Of a stretch of 64,000 nt of DNA, positions 61,823-64,000 are shown piece by piece. The stretch is from DATMBF01 sp035559595 (GTDB lineage: Bacteria > Bacteroidota > Ignavibacteria > UBA10030): positions 1-64,000 of the forward strand of contig DATMBF010000006.1 in the NCBI GenBank assembly GCA_035559595.1, read 5' to 3'. The notes beneath the pieces were generated by a model. It was not told the DNA's origin, made no database searches, and saw only the letters and a list, made by a program, of their open reading frames with translations. The position numbers and the translations under genes are program-made. Positions within the stretch are counted from its first letter, which is position 1; each line of letters begins with the position of its first letter.

Positions 61823-64000
61823 ATGTTCTTCAAATTCTCTCCGTTAATACTTCTCTCATCAATTACTGTTGCACAAATTCAGTACGCAAAGATTGCCGGT
61901 ATTGTTGCCGATTCGGTATCGCACGTGCCTCTTGTCGGTACGAATATTCTCATCGTGGGAACGACGATAGGCACAACCACCGACACCGAAGGACGATTCA
62001 TCGTTGAAGGGCTGCAACCGACTCAGTATCATCTTGAATTTCGTTATGTCGGTTATGCAGAAACCGATGTCACGGTTGACCTCACGAACACGGATTCTGT
62101 TTGGCTCCACATCAAGCTTTCTCCCGAGCACATCGAGTCAGAGATGGTCGTTGTAACCGCCACGAGAACTCTGCGATCGATCTCCGACGTTCCTGTGCGG
62201 GTCGAAGCGATTCCCGAGGAGGAGATCGAAGAAAAACTTCTGATGACACCGTCGAGCGTGGCAATGCTGTTGAATGAATCCACTGGTATGCGGGTGCAAA
62301 CCACGAGCGCTGCATCAAGCACAGCGAATCTCCGCATTCAAGGCCTACGCGGTCGATACACACAGGTTTTACACGACGGCGTGCCCACTCTGGGAGGACT
62401 GTCAGCAGGACTCGGACTGACTCAGTTGATTCCCCTCGATTTGCGACAAGTCGAAGTTCTGAAAGGTGCGACATCCTCGTTGTATGGTACAGATGCCATT
62501 GCGGGCGTTGTGAATTTCCTGCCGAAAGTCCCGGGTGAACGGCCTGAGCTGACGTTGCTGCTCAACGGAACCACCCAAAAGGGAATTGATGCAGCAGGAT
62601 TCCTCTCCCAGCGCATAGGTTCAACCGGCATCAGTTTTCTCGCAAGTCATAACAGACAGGCTCGGTACGATGTCGATAATGATGGTTTCGCTGATGTTGC
62701 AGAGTTCAGGCGTTGGACATTGACGCCGCGATTGCTCGGGAACTTTTCGGACAATCTTTCACTTCGGCTCAGCCTGAATCTTCTCAGCGAACAACGTGTC
62801 GGTGGATCAATGGATGTTGCTTCACCGGCAACCGGAGCGCCACCTTATATCGAACGATTGAACACATCACGCAACGACATCTCAACCCACATCGATTGGC
62901 GTGCAACGGAAAACCAGTCCTTGTCCCTGAAGCTTGCCTATCTCCGGCTCAACAGAAGCGCAACGTATGGGGTTCAGCAATTTGAAGGCATCCAGAACGT
63001 GTATTTCTCGGACGCTCAGTACTCGCTCCATCTTCCCCGCCATCAATTGTTGGCCGGATTTGCTTATAGGCTGGAAGAATTTGAAGATAGAATCCTTACA
63101 AGTCGGTCTTATCAATTCATCGTCCCTTCGCTCTTTGCGCAGGACGAAATCCTCTTCTCCGACGGGATCAGTCTGCTTCTTGGCGGAAGGCTCGATGCGC
63201 ACAACGAGTTCGGTACCTTTTTCGTACCGCGCGCTTCGCTCATGATCCGCCCCGGTCAGCACATGACCTTGCGACTCGGCGCCGGAACCGGCTACAAAGC
63301 GCCAACGATCTTCGTCGAGGAGGCGGAAGAAACTGGATTCAAAAACGTCCGCCCCTTGCTCAACGCGAAGCCGGAACGCGCTCGGAGTGCCTCAATCGAT
63401 TTGAATTGGCGAGGGGTATTCGATGCAACAACGTTCGACGTTAATGCCGCACTCTTTCTGACGAGAATCGAAGATGCGCTGCTGGCGCATGAAGATTCCT
63501 TGCAGGCCGAGATTGTCTTTCTTAGAAACGCAACAGGGCCTGTTAAATCAACAGGAACAGAACTCTCCGCACGCTTGACTTATCACGATCTGAAGATCTT
63601 ACTCGGATACACGTATCTCAGCGCTACACAGGAAGACCAAGGCATTACGAACACCATTGAGCTCAATCCAAAGCACTCTACCGGAATCGTCATTGTTTGG
63701 GAAAACCACGAGCATCAATTAAAAGTAGGATTAGAGAACTACTGGACGGGAAAACAACGAGTGTCACGCAATCCTTATCGCACGGAAACGCCGGCGTACT
63801 GGATTACCGGAATGATTGTTGAAAAAGGATTTGGGAGATTTAAGGTGTTCGTGAATTTCGAAAACATGTTTGATTCACGACAGACACGATACGAGCCGGT
63901 TTTTGTAAGAAATTCGATAAGTGGAGAAATCCGAACGCTTCCAATTTATGCTCCATTGGAAGGAAGAGTGATCAATGGAGGAGTGAGATTGATGCTGGGA
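61823..64000 (+). CDS. TonB-dependent outer-membrane receptor (3' partial)
   Basis: The frame is open from the ATG at 61823 to the end of the window (726 codons). A signal peptide (FKFSPLILLSSITVAQ) is followed by a CarboxypepD_reg-like domain (about residues 23-105, with GIVADSVSHVPLVGTNILIV). The plug domain starts at MVVVTATRT and includes LRIQGLRGRYTQVLHDGVP and VEVLKGATSSLYGTDAIAGVVNF (in parts). The barrel follows. It imports a metal-chelate, vitamin or sugar with TonB energy. The last visible residues (VINGGVRLMLG) look close to the C-terminus. No ribosome site is obvious, as is common in Bacteroidota-type genomes. Confidence 0.93.
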   Translation, partial: MFFKFSPLILLSSITVAQIQYAKIAGIVADSVSHVPLVGTNILIVGTTIGTTTDTEGRFIVEGLQPTQYHLEFRYVGYAETDVTVDLTNTDSVWLHIKLSPEHIESEMVVVTATRTLRSISDVPVRVEAIPEEEIEEKLLMTPSSVAMLLNESTGMRVQTTSAASSTANLRIQGLRGRYTQVLHDGVPTLGGLSAGLGLTQLIPLDLRQVEVLKGATSSLYGTDAIAGVVNFLPKVPGERPELTLLLNGTTQKGIDAAGFLSQRIGSTGISFLASHNRQARYDVDNDGFADVAEFRRWTLTPRLLGNFSDNLSLRLSLNLLSEQRVGGSMDVASPATGAPPYIERLNTSRNDISTHIDWRATENQSLSLKLAYLRLNRSATYGVQQFEGIQNVYFSDAQYSLHLPRHQLLAGFAYRLEEFEDRILTSRSYQFIVPSLFAQDEILFSDGISLLLGGRLDAHNEFGTFFVPRASLMIRPGQHMTLRLGAGTGYKAPTIFVEEAEETGFKNVRPLLNAKPERARSASIDLNWRGVFDATTFDVNAALFLTRIEDALLAHEDSLQAEIVFLRNATGPVKSTGTELSARLTYHDLKILLGYTYLSATQEDQGITNTIELNPKHSTGIVIVWENHEHQLKVGLENYWTGKQRVSRNPYRTETPAYWITGMIVEKGFGRFKVFVNFENMFDSRQTRYEPVFVRNSISGEIRTLPIYAPLEGRVINGGVRLMLG

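Overview
The window looks like a chromosomal piece of a mid-GC member of the Bacteroidota/Chlorobiota/Ignavibacteriota group (FCB). The evidence is gene content. There is a Bat (aerotolerance) operon with MoxR and DUF58 proteins, AddAB-type recombination nuclease, a short Bacteroidota-style RNA polymerase omega, a TonB receptor with an N-terminal CarboxypepD_reg-like domain, RqcH, DUF2911 and DUF1460 proteins, and several predicted outer-membrane barrels. No rRNA genes, CRISPR arrays, phage or intact insertion sequences were found. Two tRNA genes (Val-UAC and Gly-CCC) are present. Exact genus cannot be told from the sequence alone.

Layout. 1-2.4 kb: end of a sodium:neurotransmitter-type symporter, its tiny MetS-like partner (40 codons) and a GltS glutamate symporter, ending at a shared bidirectional terminator. 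2.4-16.0 kb: a purine-catabolism island of two divergent operons. The minus-strand operon carries xanthine dehydrogenase (two subunits), an exported M28 peptidase, XdhC and guanine deaminase. The plus-strand operon carries allantoinase, allantoicase, OHCU decarboxylase, a CitE/HpcH-like aldolase, a receiver-ATPase regulator, 5-hydroxyisourate hydrolase and a membrane urate oxidase (PuuD) that lacks the usual cytochrome domain. Together they take guanine and xanthine through urate and allantoin to ureidoglycolate. The canonical ureidoglycolate lyase is absent, and the CitE-like protein is the natural candidate for the missing or next step.

16.0-25.9 kb: fatty-acid desaturase, tRNA-Val, then the Bat operon read leftwards (moxR, DUF58, a BatD-like protein, batA, a batB-batC fusion, batD, batE), and tRNA-Gly. 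25.9-38.3 kb: addB and addA, a duplicated-domain TPR protein, a GMC oxidoreductase with a gluconate-dehydrogenase-subunit-3-like partner, DUF72, a transglutaminase, and two coupled proteins of unknown function. 38.3-42.7 kb: a 1109-residue CPBP-type membrane protease made of two homologous halves, flanked on both sides by remnants of SpoIIE-type phosphatases, next to an intact STAS anti-sigma antagonist. 42.7-49.6 kb: type II NADH dehydrogenase, outer-membrane proteins, an rRNA methyltransferase, CDGSH and DUF2911 proteins, a DUF1460 amidase-like protein and dnaB.

49.8-57.9 kb: a wrecked bile-acid symporter gene, a family-4 uracil-DNA glycosylase, a caspase-PEGA-barrel protein, then the housekeeping run coaBC, rpoZ, gmk, yicC with divergent rqcH. 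57.9-64 kb: a cytochrome c-barrel fusion, remnants of a PQQ-type sugar dehydrogenase and of a Y1 (REP-associated) transposase, a DASS transporter, and a TonB-dependent receptor running off the right edge.

Two themes stand out. The purine operons contain unexpected members (peptidase, aldolase, hybrid regulator, cytochrome-less urate oxidase). The window also contains at least six decayed gene remnants found by reading across frames. All family assignments were made by eye from motifs, not from database searches.
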